Origin: Listeria ilorinensis
Lineage (GTDB): Bacteria > Bacillota > Bacilli > Lactobacillales > Listeriaceae
Length of the DNA stretch: 64,000 bases
Direction: 5' to 3'
Assembly: GCF_913566895.1 (NCBI RefSeq)
Contig: NZ_CAJYCN010000015.1
Span: forward strand, 18,388 to 82,387
In this document: positions 8,336 through 17,338 of the stretch, piece by piece
Layout: every line of letters starts with the position of its first letter
Numbering within the stretch: the stretch's first letter is position 1
The notes under the pieces: model-generated
The model's database searches: none
Told to the model about the DNA's origin: nothing
Seen by the model: only the letters and a program-made list of their open reading frames with translations
Position numbers and translations under genes: made by a program

Positions 8336-10930
8336 TTAAAAACCCTCCAGTAAATAAGTTTGATAGCCTTTAGCCGGAATGTCCGCGGGCGTATTGACCA
8401 GTGATTCTGTCAAGTCGACTGCCTGACCGCGGATATTCGGCAAGACGGCCTGTTCAGATGGATTGAATACACGAAGGACAGGACCACTTGCATCTTCGGC
8501 TTGCTTACATGCACTGATAAAAATCGTTTCTGGAACTTCCAAAAATGATTGCTGGTCAGGCAAAGAGCCGATCGCAGCTGGCTGTGGTAAGTCGAAGCGG
8601 TCAAGTCGTTCCGAAAACGTATTCAGCCCCTGTACCTGATAAGAAAGTGGTGCAAACTGGCGCGCCTCATTACGAGCAAACCAGTCGAGCGGTTCATTAT
8701 CTGCAGCAAATCGCCAACCATATGTGTAGACATGATCGCCAAGCATTTGTGCATCCGGCGTTTCGACCACCTTGTTATTGATGCCCGATGCCCGGCCCGG
8801 ACGCCATGGGAGATCATCCCGACCGAGCAGTCCTACACCGCGGAACAAGGTCAGACAGAACGCCTCGCCCTGTACTTCATATTCCTTCAGGCCAGTAGTC
8901 AGAACGCCCACTGCCCCACCGTCACATATTGCGGCGGCAAAGTTTTCAAGGGGATAGATAGGCACTGGTGCTTCTGCATAGCCGTCTGCCTGCCAATTGG
9001 CCATCCTTGGATTGACATTAGATCGCTCGATGGCTGCAAAACCCTGATCGGCAAAATTTGTTGTACTATTAGGTGCTGCAAAACAAACACGCACACGATG
9101 GTCGCAAGTCCGATTGACAAAGCGGTGTTCGATTTCCATCACGTCACTGTTCTTGCGAAGTCGAAGAGTCGTTTCAATCGTCATCATCTGGTCGCGCAGT
9201 TCAGCCGCTAGATCAGATCTGGTATGCAACACATGGCGTACAAGTAGCTCACTGTAGAGCGGATTTTTCTTGCTGCTTAGCACTTCACAGCCCTGTGTTA
9301 CAAATGGCATATCATTTTCAAGAGGGGAGTAGTCATAAGAGTCCCCAGCATCTGCCGTGTCTTCAAAGCGCATAAAATTCGACAACTGAACACCGTCGTA
9401 GCGTGTCAAGTTCAGCCGGTAATTGTCCACATGAAGATGGTAAAATTCATTTTTGATTTCAGTCGAATCGCTTTCAGTCTGACGCACCACTGCTCCTTCT
9501 GTAATCAGGAATGACTGGTAGCTAAAAGGCAACAAATCGAGTTCGACCGTAATTTGCGTTTCGTAGTAGCCCGGCACCTCGACTTGTTTTTCACCCTCAG
9601 CCGTAACAATCACTTTTTTGCCGCCAGACAGATATTTTTGCTGCGTGATCACCTGTTCTGGCATCGCTCCGTTCAAATCAATCAGCACCACGTCTTCAAA
9701 TTTGCTGAAAACCGTTACTTCCACTTGCTTCGTCTCTTTTTTCGGCAGCAAATGGAAAACAACCACCGGCTCCTGTCCAATACGCTCTTTCACGCCGCGG
9801 CTGATTTGTTTTTTATAAACATTCAAAAGACCATCAGCTACTCGTTCTACACGTCTCAAACGATGCACGATCGCCTCATTCGTTTCATCCGAATTGCAGC
9901 CACCAATCGAATCATGGGCATGCACATCAAAAAGCTGTTTGAACATCCAGTCGAACCACTGCCGTGGATAGCGAGCACCCAGCTTTGTGGCCATGACGGC
10001 AAGCGGTTCAAGCTGATAGAAAATCTTGTTCTCCACTTCACTGTTCAACATCTTGATATCCACCCGTTGAGAAGGAATCGTATGGTGAATCCGCGTTTTT
10101 TGAGAAGCCATCAGCTCGCCTTGAATGGTATGCTCGAGCGACGCAGCTCCGCGCACAGCTGCCATAAATCTTTCATAATCAGATAGTTCAAAATGGTAGC
10201 CGTCCACTTTTATATTCAGCTCCGCAATGATCTGCGGCAGTTCACTTCTGCCTAGCACCTGATCGCCCCCAGCAGGAAGCAGGATGTGACCTGTATCCCC
10301 ACTCATTGCCGAAAGTTTATCCAAAATTGGCAGCAATGAGCGCTCTATATAATCCCCATCACTCGCTAAAAATTTCCCAGGCCCATAGCCAAAATATAAA
10401 TTATTCGTCGGCAAAGCAGTTCCATCAGCTGCTTGCCAGTTAAAATCCAAGTTGTTGTTCAGCTGATCTGTATAAACGCCTCGCTGGAAAACAATCTGCG
10501 AAATACCAAATGACCGAAAAATCGATGGTAAATACTGATTTTGTCCAAAAACATCCGGCAAATAACCAATATCCATATTGTGTCCCATCTTACGTGCCAG
10601 ATTCGTTCCATACAGCAGATTGCGGATCAAAGATTCTTTATTCACTAGCATCGTGTCTGACTGTGTATACCAAGGGCCGACAAAAATCCGCTTCTTTTCG
10701 ATCAGCTTTTGTAGCCGCACCCGATTTTCTGGCACATAGGTTAGATATTCCTCCACCACTGACATCTGTCCATCAAAGACAAATGCCGGGAATTCGGGAT
10801 CATTTTCTAGTAAATCAATCAAAAAAGACATATTTTCTGCCAGCAAAACATTGGAATCTTCAAGCGAAAAGTACCATTCCCGGTCCCAGTGCGCATGTGG
10901 AACAACATGAACTACTATATCTCGTTTCAT
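8336..10930 (-). CDS. GH38 alpha-mannosidase (MngB-like)
   Basis: An 864-residue protein, the typical length of bacterial GH38 alpha-mannosidases. The zinc-binding N-terminal motif PHAHWDREW puts ligands at His12/His14 and Asp16. The nucleophile is Asp126 in GYLPDVFGQNQ, and a further zinc-site motif reads AHDSIGGCNSD. It has no signal peptide, so it hydrolyses imported, probably phosphorylated, alpha-mannosides in the cytoplasm. It is preceded by a fused PTS transporter after a 75-base gap containing a 7-bp inverted repeat (10958-10964 with 10986-10992), and followed immediately by the GH13_18 gene. In E. coli a similar PTS plus GH38 pair (MngA/MngB) uses 2-O-alpha-mannosyl-D-glycerate. The substrate here may be that or a longer glycoside. 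Confidence 0.9.
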   Translation of the reverse strand: MKRDIVVHVVPHAHWDREWYFSLEDSNVLLAENMSFLIDLLENDPEFPAFVFDGQMSVVEEYLTYVPENRVRLQKLIEKKRIFVGPWYTQSDTMLVNKESLIRNLLYGTNLARKMGHNMDIGYLPDVFGQNQYLPSIFRSFGISQIVFQRGVYTDQLNNNLDFNWQAADGTALPTNNLYFGYGPGKFLASDGDYIERSLLPILDKLSAMSGDTGHILLPAGGDQVLGRSELPQIIAELNIKVDGYHFELSDYERFMAAVRGAASLEHTIQGELMASQKTRIHHTIPSQRVDIKMLNSEVENKIFYQLEPLAVMATKLGARYPRQWFDWMFKQLFDVHAHDSIGGCNSDETNEAIVHRLRRVERVADGLLNVYKKQISRGVKERIGQEPVVVFHLLPKKETKQVEVTVFSKFEDVVLIDLNGAMPEQVITQQKYLSGGKKVIVTAEGEKQVEVPGYYETQITVELDLLPFSYQSFLITEGAVVRQTESDSTEIKNEFYHLHVDNYRLNLTRYDGVQLSNFMRFEDTADAGDSYDYSPLENDMPFVTQGCEVLSSKKNPLYSELLVRHVLHTRSDLAAELRDQMMTIETTLRLRKNSDVMEIEHRFVNRTCDHRVRVCFAAPNSTTNFADQGFAAIERSNVNPRMANWQADGYAEAPVPIYPLENFAAAICDGGAVGVLTTGLKEYEVQGEAFCLTLFRGVGLLGRDDLPWRPGRASGINNKVVETPDAQMLGDHVYTYGWRFAADNEPLDWFARNEARQFAPLSYQVQGLNTFSERLDRFDLPQPAAIGSLPDQQSFLEVPETIFISACKQAEDASGPVLRVFNPSEQAVLPNIRGQAVDLTESLVNTPADIPAKGYQTYLLEGF

Positions 10931-11005
10931 TCTAAAAACCTCTCTTACCTATATAAGAATAGGCACAAACAGACTGAGTGCATCAGCCTATTTGCACCTT
11001 CTTCT

Positions 11006-13012
11006 TTAATACGTTATTTTTTCTCCGTTGCGTTCTTTTTTCTTAATGATCGCTAGTCGAACAAAGACATTACCCAGCGCAATGATCAAGACGCCGACAA
11101 CAAGACCGATCAGATAAGCGCCAATGCCTTGAACAAGCGGCCAGCCCCAGATTGCTGGAAGCGGTAGCCACTGAACAGCACCAAGCGCTACTGCTGTACA
11201 TGAACCCACGACTGCACCAATAATATTGATCGGCACTGTAATCAGCGGATTACGTAGCATAAACGGTATCGCACCTTCTGAAATTGCCAGGAAGCCCAGC
11301 AGGAAGGAAGTCCCCCCAGCAACACGCAAGTCTTGCGGGAAAACACGACGTCCAACGATAAAACGGTCGATGATGGTTGCCAGTCCCACACCAAGTGGAG
11401 GAATAACAATCGCCAGCACACGAGCAGTCAGTGGGAAGATATGATCTGCCGCAAGACCGATCGCAACCCCACCAGCAGCCTTGTTGATCGGCCCACCAAG
11501 GTCAAATGCTGTGGCTGCAGCAATAATAGCAGAAAGCACCATCGTGCCGGAAGTACTCATACTAGTAATCCAGTCAGAAAGCCACTGATTGAGTGCTCCG
11601 AATACCGGATCAACAAAATACATGTTCAAGATGAAGATAATGAAGACACTGATTCCCGGAACCAGCAGCATTGGCTTCATCGCAGAAAGATTTTTCAAAA
11701 GCTTGATTTTTTCGTTCAGGAATTTTGATACATAACCAGCTACAAGACCAAGGAAAAGAGCGCCTAGGAAACCACTTGGGATCCCGCCTTCAATGCCCCA
11801 GAATGTATAGTGAAGTCCGCCGGCAAAAAGTCCACCAGCAAAACCAGCTACAAGACCGACACGATCGGCAATCGCATAAGAAACGAACATACCGAAAATC
11901 GGGTAGATAAATTTGAATAACATACTGCCGAACGCATTGACATAGTAGAAGAACTGTTGCGCTCCGCCAGCTGTTTGATTTTTCACATCGCCGATAATCC
12001 CTGGATCAAGATTTAGCACATATACCCAGACAAGCTCAGCGATCCCCATCATCAGACCAGCTGCTACGATTAGCGGGATCATGTAGGAAATACCTGTCAT
12101 AATGGCCGAAGTGATATCCGAACCGACTTTACGCCAGCCTTTTTTCTCATTTTTACTAGTATTCTCGCTTACCTCTTCGCCGGCACCTTCATGTACGACA
12201 CCATTTGGCTTCTCAAGCGTTTGGATCAACAGTTCTTTGGCATATTTGAGAGGCTCAGCCACTTTAGTTGATACATACGGCTTGCCGTTGAATCGATCTT
12301 TTTCTTTCACTTTCGTATCGACTGCAAAAAGCACACCATCTGCTTGTGAAATGGCTTTTTTATGATGCCTATCTTCAATACCGCTCGCGCCTTGTTTTTC
12401 GACCTCGACATGGATGCCCAGTTCTCGACCAGCTTTTTCAAGAGCTTCCGCCGCCATGTAAGTGTGGGCAATACCGGCTGCACAAGCGGTTACTGCCAAT
12501 ACCGTTTTACCCGCATATGGACTATCTTGCGTTGCCACTTCTTCTTTTTCCTGATTGTCGAGTGCTGCATACAATTCCTCGGCATTCTTGGCTGCAAATA
12601 AGCCTTTCAAGAAAGCATCATCCATCAAGCGACCGCTGAGCTCAGCCAAGACTTTCAAATGAGTCGAGCCGGCTTCGGCATCAGGAATCGCCAGCAGGAA
12701 GACCAGTTCGACTTCATTTTCCGGGTCGACAGATGGCCATGCCCCTTTAGCAAGCGGCTTTTGCAGTCTTGCAACCGCGAAAACTGCTTCTTTTACAGCA
12801 GCAGATTTCCCGTGCGGAATGGCAAACCCTTTTTCCATCCCGGTCGCCGAGTGAGCCTCACGTTCGTAGACCGCCTTTTTAAATTCACCCTCATCTTTCA
12901 AATAACCCTTTTCAGACAGCTCGTGAATAAGAAAGTCTAATACCGCTTCCTTATTATCCGCTTTCAGATCAAAGTAAAATAAATCAGGTGTTGTGATTTC
13001 TTTTAAGTTCAT
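11006..13012 (-). CDS. PTS fructose/mannosylglycerate-family transporter, fused IIA-IIB-IIC
   Basis: Starting at the ATG at 13012 (AGAGGTAGGATC ahead gives proper spacing; the longer frame adds seven poorly placed residues), the protein is 668 residues. Order: a fructose-type IIA domain with active His67 in FAIPHGKS, a IIB domain with the phosphocysteine in LAVTACAAGIAHTY near residue 180, then a linker and a IIC domain of about eight to ten membrane segments from about residue 300. This fused order is that of MngA/FruA-type permeases. It imports and phosphorylates a sugar at the membrane and is the first gene of an operon with GH38 and GH13_18 enzymes. The divergent RpiR gene probably regulates it. 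Confidence 0.9.
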   Translation of the reverse strand: MNLKEITTPDLFYFDLKADNKEAVLDFLIHELSEKGYLKDEGEFKKAVYEREAHSATGMEKGFAIPHGKSAAVKEAVFAVARLQKPLAKGAWPSVDPENEVELVFLLAIPDAEAGSTHLKVLAELSGRLMDDAFLKGLFAAKNAEELYAALDNQEKEEVATQDSPYAGKTVLAVTACAAGIAHTYMAAEALEKAGRELGIHVEVEKQGASGIEDRHHKKAISQADGVLFAVDTKVKEKDRFNGKPYVSTKVAEPLKYAKELLIQTLEKPNGVVHEGAGEEVSENTSKNEKKGWRKVGSDITSAIMTGISYMIPLIVAAGLMMGIAELVWVYVLNLDPGIIGDVKNQTAGGAQQFFYYVNAFGSMLFKFIYPIFGMFVSYAIADRVGLVAGFAGGLFAGGLHYTFWGIEGGIPSGFLGALFLGLVAGYVSKFLNEKIKLLKNLSAMKPMLLVPGISVFIIFILNMYFVDPVFGALNQWLSDWITSMSTSGTMVLSAIIAAATAFDLGGPINKAAGGVAIGLAADHIFPLTARVLAIVIPPLGVGLATIIDRFIVGRRVFPQDLRVAGGTSFLLGFLAISEGAIPFMLRNPLITVPINIIGAVVGSCTAVALGAVQWLPLPAIWGWPLVQGIGAYLIGLVVGVLIIALGNVFVRLAIIKKKERNGEKITY

Positions 13013-13084
13013 GATCCTACCTCTTTCCACCATATTAAGATTTATTATGAATTCGTTTTCAACACATTTCGCAATTGCAAGTTG

Positions 13085-13128
13085 AGTATAGCACGGTCGT
13101 GATACATTTTTGATACATTTTTAGTACA
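13085..13128 (-). promoter_or_regulatory. PTS operon promoter with three 11-bp direct repeats
   Basis: On the minus strand an extended -10, TGCTATACT (TATACT at 13090-13085), sits just downstream of three contiguous 11-base units: TGTACTAAAAA (13128-13118), TGTATCAAAAA (13117-13107) and TGTATCACGAC (13106-13096). The -35 position inside the repeats is poor. One helical turn per repeat suggests an activator or repressor binding one DNA face, probably the divergently encoded RpiR protein. Confidence 0.5.
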
Positions 13129-13205
13129 ATTATACGGTTATCATTGTAAAAATAGTTCGACGGTGCTACATTAGGTATAAGTTGAAGAAGGAAGGAGCCC
13201 CGATC

Positions 13206-13964
13206 ATGAGCCTGCTTGCTGAAAAATTTGCCAAAGATATCCAACTGCTCAGTCATTCCGAACAATATGTATTTTATTATGTGGATGGCCATATAGACCA
13301 GGTTGCCGAGTGGACATTGACAAAACTCGCTGACACACTGAGCACGTCCAATACGACGATCATCCGCATGTGCAAAAAGCTTGGCCTCGATGGCTATTCT
13401 GAATTCCGCTACATGCTGCGTGATCTTCAGGTTCCAGTATCAACCGATGATACCCCTGATATCAAAGAAGAATATTTACAAAATTTCGCCCAGATCGTGC
13501 AGAATATTCAGCTGCCTGATATTGAATTTATTGCCTCGAAGTTGCTACATGCCAAAACCATCATCGTAGTTTCCGTTGGTCTGACCAAAACGATCGGAGA
13601 ATATCTGGGCAAGCGCCTAATCCAAGTCCAGAAACCCACGATGTATGCCTATGAGTCCCACATCATCGACCTACTTCCAAGTTTCGTTAAAGCAAATGAT
13701 GTTGTTCTATTTATATCCATGAGCGGCGATACGAAAACACTTGTTCAGGCTGCCAAAAAACTCCAATACAGCAACTGTTATATGTTTTCGATCACCAATC
13801 ACGGCGATAGTGAGCTTTCCAAACTGATGACGGAAAACATTTATAGCAACATCCCAACCAAATCTTACGCTGGTTATGATATCACTTCTCGTTCCTGTCT
13901 GATGATCCAAATCGATCTGCTTTTTGAAGTGTACCTGCGCAAAATGCTGGCTGAACAAAAATAA
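13206..13964 (+). CDS. RpiR/MurR-family transcriptional regulator
   Basis: A 252-residue protein from the ATG at 13206, chosen because GGAG lies seven bases ahead; a longer in-frame start at 13182 lacks this. It has an N-terminal helix-turn-helix (LADTLSTSNTTIIRMCKKLG, residues about 40-60) and a C-terminal SIS sugar-isomerase-like domain (about 110-230, with SVGLTKTIGEYLGKRL and VVLFISMSGDTKTLV) that senses phosphosugars. It is divergent from the PTS-mannosidase-phosphorylase operon and likely senses a sugar phosphate made by that pathway. A bidirectional terminator overlaps its stop codon region. Whether it activates or represses is unknown. Confidence 0.87.
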   Translation: MSLLAEKFAKDIQLLSHSEQYVFYYVDGHIDQVAEWTLTKLADTLSTSNTTIIRMCKKLGLDGYSEFRYMLRDLQVPVSTDDTPDIKEEYLQNFAQIVQNIQLPDIEFIASKLLHAKTIIVVSVGLTKTIGEYLGKRLIQVQKPTMYAYESHIIDLLPSFVKANDVVLFISMSGDTKTLVQAAKKLQYSNCYMFSITNHGDSELSKLMTENIYSNIPTKSYAGYDITSRSCLMIQIDLLFEVYLRKMLAEQK

Positions 13965-14011
13965 GCACATACTTGAGGCGGTGATCCACCTTACAAGTAT
14001 GTGCTTTTATT
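13963..14011. terminator. Bidirectional intrinsic terminator
   Basis: AAGCACATACTTG (13963-13975) pairs perfectly with CAAGTATGTGCTT (13994-14006), followed by a T-rich tract. It lies between the convergent RpiR gene and murT and can serve both strands. Confidence 0.88.
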
Positions 14012-14014
14012 TTA

Positions 14015-15337
14015 TTATGAATCTGCCTGCTGACCTTGTATCAGTCGGCTTCTGATTCGCCGATTCGCTGTATAGGAGGCCAAAACGATTGGTGTTTTGC
14101 TCGTCAAAATTTCGTGGTGTACCTCATCAAAGTCTTGTGTTCGTGTGATCTGCGCATCCTCGACTCCCTCTACTCGAAGTCTCAGGTAAACGGTATCCTC
14201 ACAGTCACCGCCAATCACAAAGCGACTTTTCGTCAGTGTTCTAAACAGCGATAAATCCGCATCCCAGACCCAGCTCTCATCGACCCCGTCTGCATCCTGA
14301 TTATTCAGCAGAAAAACAATGGTCAATGGCTCCGGATAGAAAGAAAGCAATCTGATTGTCTCCGTCAGGCCAACCGGATTTTTTACCAGATGCAGGATCA
14401 CATCCGTCTCATCCAAGTGTAGATGTTCCTGACGTCCCTGCCTTTCCAGATTCTTCATACTGCCTTTTTGAATCGTCTCATCGGTGATGCCCAGTGATTT
14501 GGCAAGCGCATAAGCACCTAGAAAATTATATACATTGAATAGTCCTGGCAATGGGACAGTAAAATGACTATCACCAATCACGATATCGCTGTGATTTTCA
14601 TACAAATGGTAGTCCTTAACAGCATAATCAAGTTCTGGACGTCGTTTACCGCAGCCTGTGCAATAATAGTCACCCAGATTGCTATAAGTGATCTGCGAAT
14701 AGTTCAAAATCGTACCGCAAGAAGGACAGATCAAACTGCAGACATTCTTCAAACTGCTACCGTCATGAATCGTTCCTTTTTCGAAACCAAAAAATACGCA
14801 ATCCTTTGCCTTGATTGTTGAAAAAAGTGGAAAATCTCCATTGCATATAATCTTTGCTTCCGGCGCACGCACGATCCCTTCATTCAGAAGCTTAAAAGTA
14901 GTATAAATTTCCCCATAACGATCCATTTGATCCCTGAAAATATTCGTTAGGACGATTGCTTCCGTTTGAATAAGTTTGGTTACTTTTCTTAAATAGGCTT
15001 CATCTACTTCGATAACCGCCCAGTTTTCTTTGTCTGGTTCTGGACTTTTTTGGAGGAATGCTGTAGTAATCCCCTGCGTCATATTGGAACCGTCTCGATT
15101 AGAGAGAACTGAATAGCCCGCTTCTAAGAGAATTTGATAAATAAGAGACGTTGTGGTGGTTTTACCATTTGTTCCAGTGACAAGGATGATCTTATAGCCT
15201 TTCGTTAATTCTGTTAAAATGGCAGGAGATATCGCATTGGCTACTTTTCCCGGAAGATTGCCCCCTCGCCCCATTTTCTGCAAGACCATACGCAGTGAAC
15301 GCCCTACGCCATATGCTAGTTTATTCATGAATGACAT
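14015..15337 (-). CDS. murT: Lipid II isoglutaminyl synthase, Mur ligase-like subunit MurT
   Basis: A 440-residue Mur-ligase-fold protein. It has the ATP-binding ILVTGTNGKTTTT near residues 51-63, a four-cysteine zinc-ribbon insertion (CPSCG ... CTGCGKRRP, about 204-232) diagnostic of MurT, and the C-terminal DUF1727 region. With GatD it amidates the alpha-carboxyl of D-Glu in lipid II to D-isoglutamine, which is needed for peptidoglycan cross-linking. Its ATG overlaps the end of gatD by 13 bases with GGAG eight bases ahead, so the two are translationally coupled. The gatD-murT order is the reverse of the murT-gatD order I know from Staphylococcus aureus. All expected motifs are present. Confidence 0.94.
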   Translation of the reverse strand: MSFMNKLAYGVGRSLRMVLQKMGRGGNLPGKVANAISPAILTELTKGYKIILVTGTNGKTTTTSLIYQILLEAGYSVLSNRDGSNMTQGITTAFLQKSPEPDKENWAVIEVDEAYLRKVTKLIQTEAIVLTNIFRDQMDRYGEIYTTFKLLNEGIVRAPEAKIICNGDFPLFSTIKAKDCVFFGFEKGTIHDGSSLKNVCSLICPSCGTILNYSQITYSNLGDYYCTGCGKRRPELDYAVKDYHLYENHSDIVIGDSHFTVPLPGLFNVYNFLGAYALAKSLGITDETIQKGSMKNLERQGRQEHLHLDETDVILHLVKNPVGLTETIRLLSFYPEPLTIVFLLNNQDADGVDESWVWDADLSLFRTLTKSRFVIGGDCEDTVYLRLRVEGVEDAQITRTQDFDEVHHEILTSKTPIVLASYTANRRIRSRLIQGQQADS

Positions 15338-15993
15338 ACTTTCCGCTCCTTTTTCCGCTTAATCATTTCTTCGATCAGCGCCTTGGCAAATGTCTCGTTT
15401 TTAACAAGAAACGGACCATGCATATAGGTACAGTAAGTATTCTTATAAGCAAATCCTTCCGTTTTATCCTTCCCGTTGTTCCCTTTTCCGTCAATCACTT
15501 TTCCCAGATAATGAGAATGATCTTTAAAGAATGTTCTGCCGGAATGATTTTCAAAGCCGTGCAGAATTTCACCTTGATCCGTTTTTATTTTTATCTGCCC
15601 AACACATCTTTTCGGGAAATATTTCGTATAAATCGGCAGCACATCTGCTCCCTTATATTCCACGCCTACACCATCCACCCATGACTCGCCCAAAAGTTGA
15701 TAGCCGCCGCAGATCGCAATCAAACATCCGGCATCTTCAATATATTTCTTCAACCCATCACGATGGCGTACAATGTCTTTTGCTACGATCTTCTGCTCGT
15801 AATCCTGACCACCACCAATGAAAATCAAGTCGTAATGTTGATAATCCATCTCCTGCTCTAAACTGATCATATCAATTTGAACAGTGTAACCTTTACTCTT
15901 CAAATAGTATTCGAGTATCATCAAATTTCCTAAATCGCCGTAAGAGTTAAGCAAATTACCATACAAATGGCAAATCGTAATGTTTTTCGGCAT
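15325..15993 (-). CDS. gatD: Lipid II isoglutaminyl synthase, glutamine amidotransferase subunit GatD
   Basis: A 222-residue class I glutamine amidotransferase. The catalytic cysteine is Cys95 in IAICGGYQLLGESW and the catalytic histidine lies in TYMHGPFLV near residue 193. The N-terminus (ITICHLYGNLLNSYGDLGNL) is characteristic of GatD/CobB-CobQ-like proteins. It releases ammonia from glutamine for MurT in the cytoplasm. It is the upstream gene of a two-gene unit and overlaps murT. The 390-base region before it (15994-16383) is very AT-rich and should hold its promoter, but I could not pick one with confidence. Confidence 0.94.
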   Translation of the reverse strand: MPKNITICHLYGNLLNSYGDLGNLMILEYYLKSKGYTVQIDMISLEQEMDYQHYDLIFIGGGQDYEQKIVAKDIVRHRDGLKKYIEDAGCLIAICGGYQLLGESWVDGVGVEYKGADVLPIYTKYFPKRCVGQIKIKTDQGEILHGFENHSGRTFFKDHSHYLGKVIDGKGNNGKDKTEGFAYKNTYCTYMHGPFLVKNETFAKALIEEMIKRKKERKVCHS

Positions 15994-16342
15994 CTCCCGT
16001 TCCTCCCTTTACTATGATCCTCTTATTTTAAGTTATCTCTATAGCTCTTCCCCAACTACGAAACAATTTAATAATTAATACATCCCACTCCGCTTTCGGA
16101 TTAATCACGTTTTTTAAAATTATTAAACAAATTAACCCATTAAAGTAAATAATTTTGTTATTTTCATTATAATACCTAACTATCTGCCTCCCATTTCCCC
16201 CGTGCTAGCATTCTTATTCTAACATTATTATTAAAATAAAAATACATCTATTTGCTGACAAAACGCATGTTAATTCTTACAAAAATGTCACATTTGATCA
16301 ATGGAAACTATAGTATCCAATACTCCTCTTGCGGAAACAAAG
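15994..16342. other. Non-coding AT-rich spacer upstream of gatD
   Basis: About 350 bases without a convincing gene. A minus-strand TATTATAAT near 16167-16175 could be the gatD promoter -10, but no good -35 is seen. No repeat or RNA structure stands out. Confidence 0.4.
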
Positions 16343-16369
16343 AAAAAAGTCCCCAAAATTTTAGAGACT
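16343..16369 (-). terminator. Intrinsic terminator of the EAL gene
   Basis: On the minus strand AGTCTCTAAAA followed by TTTTGGGGACT (16369-16348) forms a tight hairpin with some G-U pairs, followed by six Ts (16347-16342). It lies 15 bases after the EAL stop codon. Confidence 0.75.
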
Positions 16370-16383
16370 CCCCAAATTATAGA

Positions 16384-17133
16384 TTAATATAAATGAAATT
16401 TACGAATTGCTTCATCGATTGGCATCGGTTTTCCATAATAATAGCCTTGGAAATAATCCGCTTTCATATCTCTGAGAAGTCGAATCTGTTCCTCATCTTC
16501 CACTCCTTCAATCACAATCTTCCCGCCAATATCATGACTCAAGTTAATAATGGCTTGGATAATGGTACGCTGTTTATCATCATGTTTGATCAGAGAAATA
16601 AATGAACGATCTGTTTTTAAACCATCAATCGGCAAAGCTCGCAAATACGTCAGTGAACTGTACCCTTTGCCAAAATCGTCCATCACTACTTTCAAACCCA
16701 ACGTTTTAAGACGCTGAATATTCCTTCTGGCTGATTCAAGTTCTGTTATTTCTCCCCGCTCAATGATCTCCAACGTTAACTGTTGTGGAAACTTGCAATC
16801 CCGTTTTATCCTTGTATAGATCTCATCCATATACAAATCCATCATAAAGAAGGGTGCTGGAATATTGACTGAGATACTGAACTGTCCTTGAAACGCATTC
16901 ACTTGCTCAAGTACCTCTGCTACAACAAAGTGCTGCATATCCACCCCTGCCTGAATAGCCATCATTTCTTCAAAAAACTGCTCAGGTGTTAAAACTTCTT
17001 TGCCTACTTTCAATCGAACCAATGCCTCAAAACCCATTAAGGCTTCCGTTTGCGCATCAACTTTGGGTTGATAATAAACAAGATATTTTTTCTGGCTGAT
17101 TGCTTTCATAATTTCTCTACTTGGAATCGCCAC
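16384..17133 (-). CDS. EAL-domain cyclic-di-GMP phosphodiesterase
   Basis: A stand-alone EAL domain of 249 residues with no sensor or membrane part. The signature GFEALVRL is near residue 36, followed by SVNIP, LEIIERGEI, DDFGKGYSSL (canonical loop 6), LKTDRSFI and IEGVEDEEQ, so the metal and catalytic residues look complete and it is probably active. It starts at a GTG seven bases after AAGGAGG. It would hydrolyse c-di-GMP to pGpG in the cytosol and so affect exopolysaccharide or motility. Listeria encode several stand-alone EAL proteins; from memory one lies beside an LPXTG 5'-nucleotidase gene next to the monocin locus, the same pairing as here. Confidence 0.9.
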   Translation of the reverse strand: MAIPSREIMKAISQKKYLVYYQPKVDAQTEALMGFEALVRLKVGKEVLTPEQFFEEMMAIQAGVDMQHFVVAEVLEQVNAFQGQFSISVNIPAPFFMMDLYMDEIYTRIKRDCKFPQQLTLEIIERGEITELESARRNIQRLKTLGLKVVMDDFGKGYSSLTYLRALPIDGLKTDRSFISLIKHDDKQRTIIQAIINLSHDIGGKIVIEGVEDEEQIRLLRDMKADYFQGYYYGKPMPIDEAIRKFHLY

Positions 17134-17338
17134 CGGACACCCTCCTTTTTATTAGCTTCATTTTATCGCATTTAAGTGTGAAACGATATTGAAAACCTTA
17201 TTTTATGAAAATAATTTTACAAAACATTATAAAATTCTTGATTGAACAGAACTATCACCTTTGTTAAAATAAAAGTTGAGCGGCAAAGAACGCGCTTACA
17301 AAAATATTTGCCATTGGCGAAAAAGGGAGAGTGTGATT

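Noticed and set aside
13131..13150. cre site upstream of the PTS operon
   Set aside because: TGATAACCGTATAA on the minus strand misses two conserved cre positions, so it was not called.
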